Below are positions 45,671 through 54,114 of a stretch of 64,000 nt of DNA, piece by piece. The stretch spans positions 1 through 64,000 of the forward strand of contig JADYXZ010000018.1 of the NCBI GenBank assembly GCA_020853885.1, written 5' to 3'. Both the position numbers and the translations under genes were made by a program. Each line of letters begins with the position of its first letter. Positions within the stretch are counted from its first letter, which is position 1. The DNA is from Bradyrhizobiaceae bacterium. GTDB lineage: Bacteria; Pseudomonadota; Alphaproteobacteria; Rhizobiales; Xanthobacteraceae. The notes under the pieces are model-generated. The model had not been told where the DNA came from, made no database searches, and saw only the letters and a program-made list of their open reading frames with translations.

Positions 45671-45985
45671 CTAGATGCGGTCGGGTGTCGCGCGGGATGC
45701 GCCCGGCAGGAGGTCCCGGGCGGTGACGACGGCAGTCGGGTCCATCTGCTGCTCGGCGGCGAACGCCACAAGCTCGGCCTCATTGCCGATCAGATAGTCG
45801 AGGATGCCGGCCAGAAATCCGGGGTTGTTCGCGGCCGCCCGGATGTCTTCCGGCCCGATCCCGGTCTCGGCGAGGAAGCGGCCGATGCGCTCGGGTTCTG
45901 CCGCCAGGAACGACAGGGCGGCCACGGCGAGGGTCTCGGCGTCGCTGCGGGTCAGCCTTTTGGTGCCGCGAGTCTGCAATTGCAT
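45671..45985 (-). CDS. DUF3572 family protein
   Basis: 104 residues. SDAETLAVAALSFLAAEPERIGRFLAETGIGPEDIRAAANNPGFLAGILDYLIGNEAELVAFA is a strong DUF3572 match by pattern. All-helical and soluble. This family stands next to divK in many Hyphomicrobiales and is probably linked to that locus, although its function is unknown to me. It is divergent from divK, 188 bases apart. Confidence 0.85.
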   Translation of the reverse strand: MQLQTRGTKRLTRSDAETLAVAALSFLAAEPERIGRFLAETGIGPEDIRAAANNPGFLAGILDYLIGNEAELVAFAAEQQMDPTAVVTARDLLPGASRATPDRI

Positions 45986-46172
45986 TACCCTTTCCGTAAG
46001 GAATACGCCTTAGATTTTAAGAGATTGCCACAGAAGCAATCTCGTTTCGGCGTCCTCGCGGCGGCGCTTGGTCGCGCTGCGGTTGCCGGAATCGGATAAG
46101 AACGGACTGCCGCCTGACCGGCCGGTCAAGGTACCAGGCGCGCAAGGACGGCACGAAGCGGGGACGCAGCCG

Positions 46173-46544
46173 ATGGCGAAGACGGTCCTGATCGTCGAGG
46201 ACAACGAGCTTAACATGAAGCTCTTCCACGATCTGCTGGAAGCGCACGGGTATGCCACGATCGAAACCCGCAACGGGATCGAGGCGCTCGACCTCGCGCG
46301 GCGGCATCGGCCGGACCTGATCCTCATGGACATCCAGTTGCCCGAAGTCTCCGGCCTCGAGGTGACCAAGTGGATCAAGGAAGACGACGACCTGCGCTCG
46401 ATCCCCGTCATTGCGGTGACTGCATTCGCCATGAAGGGCGATGAGGAGCGCATCCGGGAAGGCGGCTGCGAAGCGTATCTCTCGAAGCCGATCTCCGTTG
46501 CCAAGTTTCTCGAGACGGTGCGGCATTACGCGAAAGGGAATTGA
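46173..46544 (+). CDS. divK: Single-domain response regulator DivK
   Basis: 123 residues from ATG 46173. Receiver domain: [26 protein letters not shown], acidic pocket and Asp53 in [13 protein letters not shown], Thr in [10 protein letters not shown] and Lys in YLSKPIS. It has no output domain. In alphaproteobacteria DivK controls the DivJ/PleC kinases and so CtrA activity. Five bases separate it from pleD; they form one operon. Confidence 0.93.
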   Translation: MAKTVLIVEDNELNMKLFHDLLEAHGYATIETRNGIEALDLARRHRPDLILMDIQLPEVSGLEVTKWIKEDDDLRSIPVIAVTAFAMKGDEERIREGGCEAYLSKPISVAKFLETVRHYAKGN

Positions 46545-46549
46545 GTTCT

Positions 46550-47923
46550 ATGAGTGCCCGCGTACTTGTCGTCGATGACGTGCCGGCAAACCTGAAATTG
46601 CTCGAGGCGCGGCTGAACGCCGAATATTTCGAGGTCGAGACCGCGTCGGGCGGGCCCGACGCGTTGCGGATCTGCGAGCAGAAGCAGTGCGATATCGTCC
46701 TGCTCGACGTGATGATGCCCGGCATGGACGGGTTCGAAGTCGCGCGGCGGCTGAAAGCGAATCCAGCGACGCATCATATCCCGATCGTCATGATCACGGC
46801 GCTCGACCAGCCGGCCGATCGCGTGCGCGGCCTCGACGCCGGCGCGGACGAATTCCTGACCAAGCCCGTCAACGACGTGGCGTTGATCGCGCGCGTGCGC
46901 TCGCTCGTGCGGCTGAAGATGGTCGTCGACGAATTGCGCATGCGCGCGGTCACGACCTCGGAGATCGGCGTGACGGACAGCGCCTTCGACGCCGCGAACG
47001 ACACCGGGCTGAATGCGCGCATTCTCGTGGTCGACGAGCGCAAGTCGTCGAACGAGCGGATCGCAGATATTCTCCGGCACCAGCACACGGTGGAGATCGA
47101 GGAGAATCCGCATGAGGCGCTGTTTCGCGCGGCGGAGGGAGATTTCGATCTGCTGATCGTCGCGCTCGACTTCGACGGGTTCGATGGCCTGCGGCTGGTC
47201 GGGCAGGTGCGCTCGCTCGAACGGACGCGGCATGTCCCGGTGCTGCTGTTGACCGACCCGGGCACCGATGCGCGCATCCTGCGCGGTCTCGATGTCGGTG
47301 CGAACGACTACGTGCTGCGCGGCGCCGACCATAACGAGATGATCGCGCGCGTGCGCAGTCAGGTGCGGCGCAAACGCTATGCATCGCGGCTGCGCGACAA
47401 CGTGCAGTATTCGCTGGAGCTGGCGATCACCGATCCGCTCACCGGCCTGTTCAACCGCCGCTACATGGAAACGCACGTCGAGACGCTGGTGCAGCGCTCG
47501 GCTTCGCGCGGGAAGCCGCTGTCGGTGCTGATCCTCGATATCGACTACTTCAAGTCGGTCAATGACAGCTTCGGGCACGACGCGGGCGACGATGTGCTGC
47601 GCGAGTTCGCCGACCGGCTGAAGAAGTCGATCCGCGGGATCGATCTTGCCTGCCGCTATGGCGGCGAGGAGTTCGTGGTGGTGATGCCCGACACCGATCT
47701 CGGGGTCGCGGCGCTCGTGGGCGAGCGAATCAGGCGGCGAATCGCCGGGGAGCCCTTTCCGATCGGGCAGGGGGACCGGGCGATCGAGGTTACCATCAGC
47801 GTCGGCATTGCCGCCCGGCAGGGGCCGCAGGACAGCGCGGCACAGATCCTGAAGCGGGCGGACGAGGCGCTCTACCGGGCCAAGCGGGACGGGCGGAATC
47901 GCGTTGCCGCCGATGCCGCCTGA
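46550..47923 (+). CDS. pleD: Diguanylate cyclase response regulator PleD
   Basis: 457 residues from ATG 46550. REC1 has Asp53 in IVLLDVMMPGMDGF and Lys in FLTKPVND. REC2 (about 158-280) looks degenerate: VALDFDGFDG has an Ala at the position equivalent to the acceptor Asp and VLRGAD replaces the Lys, as in the adaptor domain of PleD. The GGDEF domain has RYGGEEF and an intact inhibitory RGID five residues before it, so product inhibition by cyclic di-GMP should occur. Controls polar development with DivK. Confidence 0.93.
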   Translation: MSARVLVVDDVPANLKLLEARLNAEYFEVETASGGPDALRICEQKQCDIVLLDVMMPGMDGFEVARRLKANPATHHIPIVMITALDQPADRVRGLDAGADEFLTKPVNDVALIARVRSLVRLKMVVDELRMRAVTTSEIGVTDSAFDAANDTGLNARILVVDERKSSNERIADILRHQHTVEIEENPHEALFRAAEGDFDLLIVALDFDGFDGLRLVGQVRSLERTRHVPVLLLTDPGTDARILRGLDVGANDYVLRGADHNEMIARVRSQVRRKRYASRLRDNVQYSLELAITDPLTGLFNRRYMETHVETLVQRSASRGKPLSVLILDIDYFKSVNDSFGHDAGDDVLREFADRLKKSIRGIDLACRYGGEEFVVVMPDTDLGVAALVGERIRRRIAGEPFPIGQGDRAIEVTISVGIAARQGPQDSAAQILKRADEALYRAKRDGRNRVAADAA

Positions 47924-48231
47924 CGGTCATTAACCTGACACGGTAAGGTTACAAGTTCACATAGATTGCGGGAACTCGGGCCCTTCAGGCCGTTGGCTCG
48001 TTGATTTCAGCGGGTCTTCCGGTAGTTTGTGCGCGACTTGGCCGGAGCGGCGGCTTGTCCAGCTGTTTTCGGCAACACGAATACCCTGCGGAGTGCTCAG
48101 GTCCGCCGCATCTCCTGGGTCCGTGGGGTCAGGCCGGCGGGCGGGCGGCATAGAGTGGCCTCCTCGAACCGTTCACCGCCGGCCGCCTAAATTTCGATTT
48201 CTCCCTACGAATTCTCCCTACGAAAAATGAG
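47924..48231. other. Intergenic region after pleD
   Basis: About 300 bases without a gene. Open frames are short and unconserved. A near-direct repeat CTCCCTACGAA occurs twice just before the terminator hairpin. I found no RNA gene or clear promoter; the region is the joint downstream end of pleD and rpmG. Confidence 0.4.
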
Positions 48232-48256
48232 AAGGGCGCCGCGAGGCGCCCTTTTT
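48232..48256. terminator. Hairpin terminator between pleD and rpmG
   Basis: Stem AAGGGCGCC / GGCGCCCTT with loop GCGA, followed by TTTTT-like sequence to 48256 on the plus side. On the minus side AAAAA at about 48223 gives a T-run too. It can end transcription from both converging genes. Confidence 0.75.
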
Positions 48257-48318
48257 CGTTCGTCCGGTTCGTTCGTTCGTCCGGTTCGTTCGTTCGTCCG
48301 GTTCGTTCGTTCGTCCGG
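48255..48318. repeat. 17-base tandem repeat in the 3' region of rpmG
   Basis: Three full copies of TTCGTTCGTTCGTCCGG plus a 13-base partial copy. The units are identical. On the minus strand the array would be transcribed as rpmG 3' untranslated RNA, between the stop and the terminator. Likely variable in copy number between strains. Confidence 0.9.
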
Positions 48319-48328
48319 TGCGGACGGA

Positions 48329-48496
48329 TTACTTGATCTTCGCCTCGACGAACTCGACGTGCTTCTTCGCGACCGGATCGTATTTCTTCTTCTTCATCTT
48401 TTCCGTCATCGTGCGCGAGTTCTTCTTCGTCACGTAATAGAAGCCGGTGTCGGCGCTCGACACGAGCTTGATCTTCAGCGTTACGGCTTTGGCCAT
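48329..48496 (-). CDS. rpmG: 50S ribosomal protein L33
   Basis: 55 residues, ATG 48496 to TAA 48329; the gene is short but clear. Sequence: [20 protein letters not shown] then [20 protein letters not shown] and the end [14 protein letters not shown], the alphaproteobacterial L33 without the zinc-binding Cys pairs. It is part of the large ribosomal subunit. AGGATC precedes the start. A lone rpmG next to divK-pleD is normal in this group. Confidence 0.93.
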   Translation of the reverse strand: MAKAVTLKIKLVSSADTGFYYVTKKNSRTMTEKMKKKKYDPVAKKHVEFVEAKIK

Positions 48497-48683
48497 GGTG
48501 CGATCCTGTAGGGTTCGGGCGGGAACCTAGCGGCGAAGGCGCGAATGTCAAGGAAGCGAAGGGACCGGTTTTCCCGGCGCGCGGCCGGGCAGGGAACCGA
48601 CGGCCGGCGGAGGGCCATCTGCCGGCAGCTTCCGACGGTCCTGCGGGAAGGGCCTCGCAATGACGGCAATTGACAAATTGAGC

Positions 48684-48950
48684 CTAATCGAACCGCTCCG
48701 CGGCACGAGCACGCGCTTTCATCGCTTCGACCTCGCGGTTGCGCGGCGGGGTGGCGGTCTCCAGCTCATCAACCAGCCGACGTGCCACCTGGAACACGCC
48801 GTCGACCGCACGCGCGAAGGCCGCCTCGTTCGCCTTCGAAGGCCTGGAGAAGCCGCTGATCTTGCGCACGAACTGCTCGGCGGATGCGCGAATTTCCTCA
48901 TCGGTTGCAGGCGGATCAAAGTTGAACAGCGGACGGATGTTGCGGCACAT
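48684..48950 (-). CDS. DUF2277 family protein
   Basis: 88 residues; ATG 48950 follows GGAGAG. The signature start MCRNIRPLFNFDPPATDEEI and QFVRKISGFSRPSKANEAAF are diagnostic of DUF2277. Soluble, helical; no function known to me. It follows the SDR gene by 26 bases and may be co-transcribed with it. Confidence 0.88.
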   Translation of the reverse strand: MCRNIRPLFNFDPPATDEEIRASAEQFVRKISGFSRPSKANEAAFARAVDGVFQVARRLVDELETATPPRNREVEAMKARARAAERFD

Positions 48951-48976
48951 GAATCTCTCCTCGATTTTCGTGCGCG

Positions 48977-49675
48977 CTACGATCGCCCGTAAACGGGCAC
49001 GAGCGCGCCGCGCGTCACCTGGTTGTCGGGCGAGGCGAGGAAGAGGATCGTCTGCGCGACCTCTTCGACCTTCGGCCAGTTGGCGTGGTTGGCCTTCGGC
49101 ATGGCCTGCCGGTTTGCCTCCGTGTCCATCGTCGAGGGCACGACGGCATTGACGAGGATGCCGTCCTTGACGACCTCCTCGGCGAGCGCCGCGGTGAGCG
49201 CAGCCACTGCTGCCTTGCTTGCCGCATACGCCGTCTGGCCAGTGCCGGTGCGCCATTCGAGCGCCGGGCGGGCGGCGATGTTGACGATGCGGCCGCCGGC
49301 TTGCCGCTGCTGCATAACGCGGACCGCGGCGCGGCTGCACAAGAACGAAGTCAGGAGATTCATTTCGATGAGCTTCATCAAGGCGGCCTTGTCGGTATCG
49401 ACAATCTTGCCGCCGGCATAACCGCCGGCCACGTGGATCGAGGCCCACAGATCCGGGACGCTTTCATAAAGCTGCGCGACGGCGGCTTCGTCGGCGAGCG
49501 AGCCGGAAGGGACGAGCCTGAGCTTCGGGTGATCCCTGTGCGGAAAGGATTCGGCTTTCGCGCCGGAATGGGGGACGTGGCACTGCGCGCCCGCGTTCAG
49601 GAGCAGGCCGACGAGCGCGGTGCCGAGGGCGCCGGTCCCTCCGGTGACGATGACGTGGCGATCCTGGAAATCCAT
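48977..49675 (-). CDS. Short-chain dehydrogenase/reductase
   Basis: 232 residues from ATG 49675. Nucleotide motif VIVTGGTGALGTALVG (TGxxxAxG variant), HVAGGYAGG replaces NAG, and the catalytic YAASKAAVAALT gives Tyr and Lys; a Ser/Asn precede it. It would use NAD(P)H; the substrate is unknown. The longer upstream frame is Arg-rich shadow. Between PaiB and DUF2277, all leftward. Confidence 0.87.
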   Translation of the reverse strand: MDFQDRHVIVTGGTGALGTALVGLLLNAGAQCHVPHSGAKAESFPHRDHPKLRLVPSGSLADEAAVAQLYESVPDLWASIHVAGGYAGGKIVDTDKAALMKLIEMNLLTSFLCSRAAVRVMQQRQAGGRIVNIAARPALEWRTGTGQTAYAASKAAVAALTAALAEEVVKDGILVNAVVPSTMDTEANRQAMPKANHANWPKVEEVAQTILFLASPDNQVTRGALVPVYGRS

Positions 49676-49691
49676 GTCGCTCTCGATCGGT

Positions 49692-50330
49692 TTACTTCCT
49701 GGCGCCGCGGTCGGCGACCAGTCGGGCCATCGGCTCGGAATCGGGTCCTTGCCCGCGAAGGCCGGCAACCACACCGGCACGGTCGGCTTCCGGACGGTTC
49801 TGGCTGACCTTCCACTTTCCTTCGATGCGCGCGATCGGAATTTCGACGCCGACGATCGCGCGCAACTGCGCAGCGACATAGTCGGGCGGCGCATCGTCCA
49901 CGTTCCACGGCACGGGACGAGCATGCTCCCGCGCGCGCGTCAATTCATCGACATTCTTGCGCAGCCATCCGGCGTCGTCGATCACCCGCGGGCGGCCCCA
50001 GGCATGCACGGTGGCGTAGTTCCAGGTGGGGACCACCTTTCCCGTTTCCTGCTTGGTCGCGTACCACGAGGGCGTCACGTAATCCTGCGGACCCTGAAAC
50101 ACGATCAAACACTCGTCGACGGCAGCAAGTTCCCGCCACTGCGGATTGGCCCGCGCCATGTGACAGCGGAGCGTGCCGTGCCCCGAGGCCGCGGCGTCGA
50201 GAAAGAAGGGCAGCGGGTTGGCCATCAGGCCGCCGGGGCCGGCGCTCACCAGCAGTCCAAGCGGGTGGGCGCGGATCAGCTCGTGCTGCACCTCGATGCG
50301 GTCTTCGCGAAAGAGCGGCGGCTGGTACAT
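49692..50330 (-). CDS. PaiB-type FMN-binding protein
   Basis: 212 residues. Flavin-reductase-like split barrel: MYQPPLFREDRIEVQHELIRAHPLGLLVS, LRCHMARANPQWRE, VTPSWYATKQETGKVVPTWNYATVHAWG and WKVSQNRPEADRAGVVAGL are all PaiB signatures. Known relatives are annotated as FMN-binding negative regulators (transcriptional repressor of sporulation and protease in Bacillus). Here the cell is a proteobacterium, so the role is likely FMN-linked rather than that. Overlaps no neighbour; 16 bases before SDR. Confidence 0.9.
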   Translation of the reverse strand: MYQPPLFREDRIEVQHELIRAHPLGLLVSAGPGGLMANPLPFFLDAAASGHGTLRCHMARANPQWRELAAVDECLIVFQGPQDYVTPSWYATKQETGKVVPTWNYATVHAWGRPRVIDDAGWLRKNVDELTRAREHARPVPWNVDDAPPDYVAAQLRAIVGVEIPIARIEGKWKVSQNRPEADRAGVVAGLRGQGPDSEPMARLVADRGARK

Positions 50331-50387
50331 GGCGCGAATTCCATGGCCTCGTCAGGCCGATATCCTCTGACAATCAATCGCCGAGGA

Positions 50388-51146
50388 TTACTCGATTTCC
50401 TCGCGGTACGGGCGGCCGTTGCGGAAATAATAGAAGGGCACCGGCGGGCGGGAGAAAGAGGCGGCCTGCAGGCGGCGCTCGATCTCGCCGAGCGTCACCC
50501 TGGTGATGTGCGGCAGGCTCTCGGCGCGGGCCTCGTCGAAGGTGAGCCAGCGCAGTTCGATGAGCTCGGCATCGGGGCCGACGATGCCCGGCACCTCGGC
50601 GGCGACATCGCGCCGGTGCGCAACGAAGAAGCGGGTGTCGAAGCGACGGATGCGGCCGGGCGGCGTGATGGCGCGGGCGACAAAGGTGAGCGCGCCAAGA
50701 TGCGGCAGCATGCCGGCATCGTGAAACGGTTTCCAGGCCGGCGCGAGCTTGGCAGGCGCGTCGCCGCGCTGCCCGATCAGCAGGCCGGTCTCCTCGCAGG
50801 TCTCGCGGATCGCGGTGAGGGCGAGCGCGCGGGCGCGCGCCGGACTCGGGCGGCGTATCTGCGCGAGCAGGCGGCGCTCGCTGTCGGCGTCGAGGGCCGT
50901 CGCGGTCTTGATGCGGCTGTCTCCGGCATCGATCGCGCCGCCGGGGAACACGAATTTTCCCGGCAGGAAAGCATGACGCTGATGGCGCTTGCCCAGCAAT
51001 ACGCGCGGCGCGGAAGGCGGACCGTCGAGCAGGATCAGGGTCGCGGAGTCGCGCGGGCGGCGATAGGGACCGGCGACGCGCGGCTCGACGCGCGCGAGGT
51101 ATTCGACAAGTGCATCTCCGGTTAGCTCGGTCTCGGATTGGGACAT
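50388..51146 (-). CDS. Nudix hydrolase, NUDT7/19-like
   Basis: 252 residues. The Nudix region is VFPGGAIDAGDS followed after an insertion by ALTAIRETCEETGLLIG, the REx2EE-x-GL core; the 40-residue insertion between the Gly-Gly and the REx2EE is typical of the NUDT7/19 branch acting on CoA derivatives. The start has TLILLDG-x-PRVLLGKR. The C-terminal part LTFDEARAESLPHIT is also family-like. No adjacent acyl-CoA gene. Confidence 0.85.
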   Translation of the reverse strand: MSQSETELTGDALVEYLARVEPRVAGPYRRPRDSATLILLDGPPSAPRVLLGKRHQRHAFLPGKFVFPGGAIDAGDSRIKTATALDADSERRLLAQIRRPSPARARALALTAIRETCEETGLLIGQRGDAPAKLAPAWKPFHDAGMLPHLGALTFVARAITPPGRIRRFDTRFFVAHRRDVAAEVPGIVGPDAELIELRWLTFDEARAESLPHITRVTLGEIERRLQAASFSRPPVPFYYFRNGRPYREEIE

Positions 51147-51172
51147 GGACTGCGCCGGGCGTGCGATGCGGT

Positions 51173-51610
51173 TCAGATCGGTTTGTTGATGCGTTCGGGC
51201 TCGGGCTGGAACGCAAGCTCGTCGTCGCCCTTACCGTCGAAGCCGTGCATGCGCAGCGCCCATTGCAGGCCGACGATCGTTCCCTTCACGCGCGGCAGGA
51301 GCACGATCGACAGGACGAGCGTGAGCGGAATCCAGAGCATGGCATGAACGATCAGCTCCGGACGGAACGCTTTTTCAACGGCGAGCAGCACGGGCACCAC
51401 AATATGACCGACGATGACGATCACCAAGTAGGCCGGCATGTCGTCGGCACGATGGTGATGCAGGGGCTCGTTGCATGCGGGGCATACGTCCGCGACCTTG
51501 AGGAAGGCACGGAACAGCTTTCCCTTGCCGCAGGACGGGCAGCGGCCGCGGAAGCCGCGCCACAGCGAACGCAGGAGATCGCGCGGCGCGGGCGTGTTTT
51601 CCGGGATCAT
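51173..51610 (-). CDS. DUF983 zinc-finger membrane protein
   Basis: 145 residues. RGRCPSCGKGKLFRAFLKVADVCPACNEPL has two Cys-x2-Cys pairs, a likely zinc or metal site, before two membrane helices (PAYLVIVIVGHIVVPVLLAVE and LIVHAMLWIPLTLVLSIVLLP). This is DUF983, widespread in alphaproteobacteria. Its ATG overlaps the rnr stop (ATGA), and the order rnr-DUF983 is conserved. Confidence 0.9.
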   Translation of the reverse strand: MIPENTPAPRDLLRSLWRGFRGRCPSCGKGKLFRAFLKVADVCPACNEPLHHHRADDMPAYLVIVIVGHIVVPVLLAVEKAFRPELIVHAMLWIPLTLVLSIVLLPRVKGTIVGLQWALRMHGFDGKGDDELAFQPEPERINKPI

Positions 51611-53907
51611 CGCTTTCCTTTGCGCCGGGGCGGCTTCTTGCGGGATGCGGCGGGACGGCGCGGCTCCCGCTCGCGCTTCGAGCGCGCCCCGCGGACGGGC
51701 CGGTCGTAGCGGCCTTCAGATAGGAGCTCGAACCGCAATGCGCCAGCCGCCGGAATGGCCTCCACGAGCTTGACCTCGACGGGGTCGCCGAGGCGGTGGG
51801 TCTCGCCGGTGCGGTCACCGACCATGGCGTGATGCGCTTCCTCGTAGCGGAAATAGTCGCCGCCAAGGGTGCGGGCGGGGATGAATCCGTCGGCGCCGGT
51901 GTCGTCGAGCTTCACGAACAGGCCGGCGCGGGTGACGCCGGAGATGCGGCCGCGGAAGGTGGCGCCGACGCGGTCGGCGAGGAAGTGGGCGATCAGGCGG
52001 TCGATGGTCTCGCGCTCGGCAGCCATGGCGCGGCGCTCGGCGGCGGAGATGCTGGCGCCGATCTCGGCGAGCGCTTCGGGCGTCGTGTCGGGCAGGCCGT
52101 CACTATTGTTTTCTTGGCCGAGGCCGAGGGCGCGGATCAGCGCGCGGTGCACGATGAGGTCGGCGTAGCGGCGGATGGGCGAGGTGAAATGCGCGTAGCG
52201 GCGAAGCTGCAGGCCATAGTGGCCGTAGTTCCCCGCCGCGTATTCCGCCTGCGCCTGCGTGCGCAGCACGACCTCGTGCACGAGGCGCTCGTTGTCGGTG
52301 CCGGCGACGCGGCGAAGCACGTTGTTGAAGTCGGCCGGCCGCAGGTGGCTCGACTGCGGGAGCTTGATGTTCAGGGTCTGCAGGAATTCGCGCAGCGCCG
52401 CGACCTTCTCCTGCGCCGGCGCGTCGTGCACGCGGTAGAGGAGCAGCGTGCGCTTCTGCTCGCAGGTTTCCGCCGCGGCGACGTTGGCGAGGATCATGAA
52501 TTCCTCGACGAGCTTGTGCGCGTCGAGGCGGGCGGGCGAGACCACGCGCTCCACGAGGCCGTGCGCGCCGAGCACGATCTTGCGTTCGGGGATGTCGAGG
52601 GCGAGCGGCTGGCGTGCGTCGCGGCCTTTCGCCAGTACATGATAGGCGTTGAAGAGCGGCTGCAGGATCGGATCGAGGATGGGGCCGGTCCTATCGTCCG
52701 GATTGCCTTCGATCGCGGCCTGCGCCTGCTCGTAGTGCAGGCGCGCGTGCGAGCGCATCATCACGCGATGGAACGAATGGCGGCGCTTGCGGCCGTCGCT
52801 GCCGACCGCCATCCGGACGGCGAGCGCGGGGCGCCGCTCGCCCGGCCGCAGCGAGCAGAGATCGCCGGAGAGACGCTCCGGCAGCATCGGCACGACACGA
52901 TCGGGGAAATAGACCGAGTTGCCGCGCTCCAGCGCCTCGCGGTCGAGCGACGAGCCGGGCCTCACGTAGTAGGCGACGTCGGCGATGGCGACCGTGACGA
53001 CGAATCCGCCGCGGTTGGCGGGATCGGTGTCGGGCGCGGCGAACACTGCGTCGTCGTGGTCCTTGGCGTCGGGCGGGTCGATGGTGACGAGCGGCAGCGA
53101 GGTCCAATCCTCCCGCTTCGTCATGGAGGCGGGCGCTGCGCGCTCGGCTTCCGCCAGCGTCTCGGCGCGGAAGACGCTGGGGATGCCGTGGGCGTGGATC
53201 GCGATCAGGCTGACGGCGCGTTCGCTCTTGATCGAGCCGATGCGCTCGCGCACGCGGGCGGTGGGCAGGCCGAAGGCGCGCTGCGAAAGGAGATCGACGG
53301 CAACGAGATCGCCGTCGACCGCGCCGCCGGTCGCGCCTTGCGGGATCGCCATTTCGCGGCCGAGGCTTTTCTTGTCGACCGGCACGAGGCGGCCGCCGCC
53401 GCCCGGCCATTCGCGGAAGATGCCGAGCGCCTGCGCGCGGGCTTTCGTGAGCAACTTGATGACGCGGCCGGTGTGGCTCACGGGGTCGCCGGGCTCATTG
53501 CGCTCGGTGCGCAGCAACACGCGATCGCCGATGCCGGGCGCGGGGCCCGGCTCGCGCCGGCGGCCGAACTCGATGCGGATTTTCGGCGCCGCGCCGTGCT
53601 CGTCCTCGTCCCATTCGGCGGGGACGGCGATCAACTCGCCATCCTCGTCGCGGCCGGTGATCTCGGCGGCGACGACGGCAGGCAATTCGCCCGCGACGTG
53701 CAGGCGCCGGCGCTTGCGGCCGAGCTTGCCTTCGTCGCGCAGCTCGCGCAGCAGCGCGTTCAGCTCGCGCTTGCCGACGGCATCGAGCTGGAACGCGCGC
53801 ACGAGGTCGCGCTTGTTCACGTCGCCGCCGCGCCCGGAGATGAACGCGAGCAATTGCTCGCGCGAGGGCGGGTCGGAGGAACGTGGCTTTTTGGCTTTCT
53901 TAGGCAC
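51607..53907 (-). CDS. rnr: Ribonuclease R
   Basis: 766 residues. Processive 3'-5' exoribonuclease. An N-terminal winged-helix-like segment (REQLLAFISGRGGDVNKRDL), two cold-shock-type regions, the RNB catalytic domain with VTIDPPDAKDHDDAVFA (four catalytic Asp) and YFPDRVVPMLPERLSGDLCSLRPGERRPALAV, and an S1 domain (GRISGVTRAGLFVKLDDTGADGF). The tail is Arg/Lys-rich (REPRRPAASRKKPPRRK), as in RNase R that unwinds structured RNA. ATGA overlap with DUF983 shows coupled translation. Degrades structured and damaged RNA. Confidence 0.95.
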   Translation of the reverse strand: MPKKAKKPRSSDPPSREQLLAFISGRGGDVNKRDLVRAFQLDAVGKRELNALLRELRDEGKLGRKRRRLHVAGELPAVVAAEITGRDEDGELIAVPAEWDEDEHGAAPKIRIEFGRRREPGPAPGIGDRVLLRTERNEPGDPVSHTGRVIKLLTKARAQALGIFREWPGGGGRLVPVDKKSLGREMAIPQGATGGAVDGDLVAVDLLSQRAFGLPTARVRERIGSIKSERAVSLIAIHAHGIPSVFRAETLAEAERAAPASMTKREDWTSLPLVTIDPPDAKDHDDAVFAAPDTDPANRGGFVVTVAIADVAYYVRPGSSLDREALERGNSVYFPDRVVPMLPERLSGDLCSLRPGERRPALAVRMAVGSDGRKRRHSFHRVMMRSHARLHYEQAQAAIEGNPDDRTGPILDPILQPLFNAYHVLAKGRDARQPLALDIPERKIVLGAHGLVERVVSPARLDAHKLVEEFMILANVAAAETCEQKRTLLLYRVHDAPAQEKVAALREFLQTLNIKLPQSSHLRPADFNNVLRRVAGTDNERLVHEVVLRTQAQAEYAAGNYGHYGLQLRRYAHFTSPIRRYADLIVHRALIRALGLGQENNSDGLPDTTPEALAEIGASISAAERRAMAAERETIDRLIAHFLADRVGATFRGRISGVTRAGLFVKLDDTGADGFIPARTLGGDYFRYEEAHHAMVGDRTGETHRLGDPVEVKLVEAIPAAGALRFELLSEGRYDRPVRGARSKREREPRRPAASRKKPPRRKGKR

Positions 53908-53948
53908 GGAGGGTTCCGGTTAGGAATTCAATGTAGCATGCATTAATC

Positions 53949-54093
53949 TCGTCATCCCGGCCGAGCGAAGCGAGAGCCGGGATCGTTTCAAGACTTGTTG
54001 AGTGCGGTCCCGGCTCTCGCGCGCAATTATTTGCCCGCGCCGGCTGCTCGCTTTGCTCGGCGGCGCGGGCGGGCGCGCTCGGCCGGGACGACG
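53949..54093. repeat. GTCATCCCGG-family inverted repeat
   Basis: Outer arms CGTCATCCCGGCCGAGCG and CGCTCGGCCGGGACGACG. Inner pair CGAGAGCCGGGA and TCCCGGCTCTCG. Same family as 16529-16686. It ends 21 bases before the topA stop codon, in the rnr-topA gap. Confidence 0.82.
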
Positions 54094-54114
54094 GTCTTTT
54101 TGCTTGTTGCGAAC

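Noticed and set aside
47957-48151. 64-residue open frame after pleD
   Set aside because: No ribosome site or conserved character; likely chance.
48255-48318. Possible CRISPR array
   Set aside because: Units are contiguous with no spacers, 17 bases long, and there are no cas genes.
51796-53946. A 716-residue open frame opposite rnr
   Set aside because: Ala/Gly/Asp-rich antisense shadow of the RNase R gene without ribosome site or domain.
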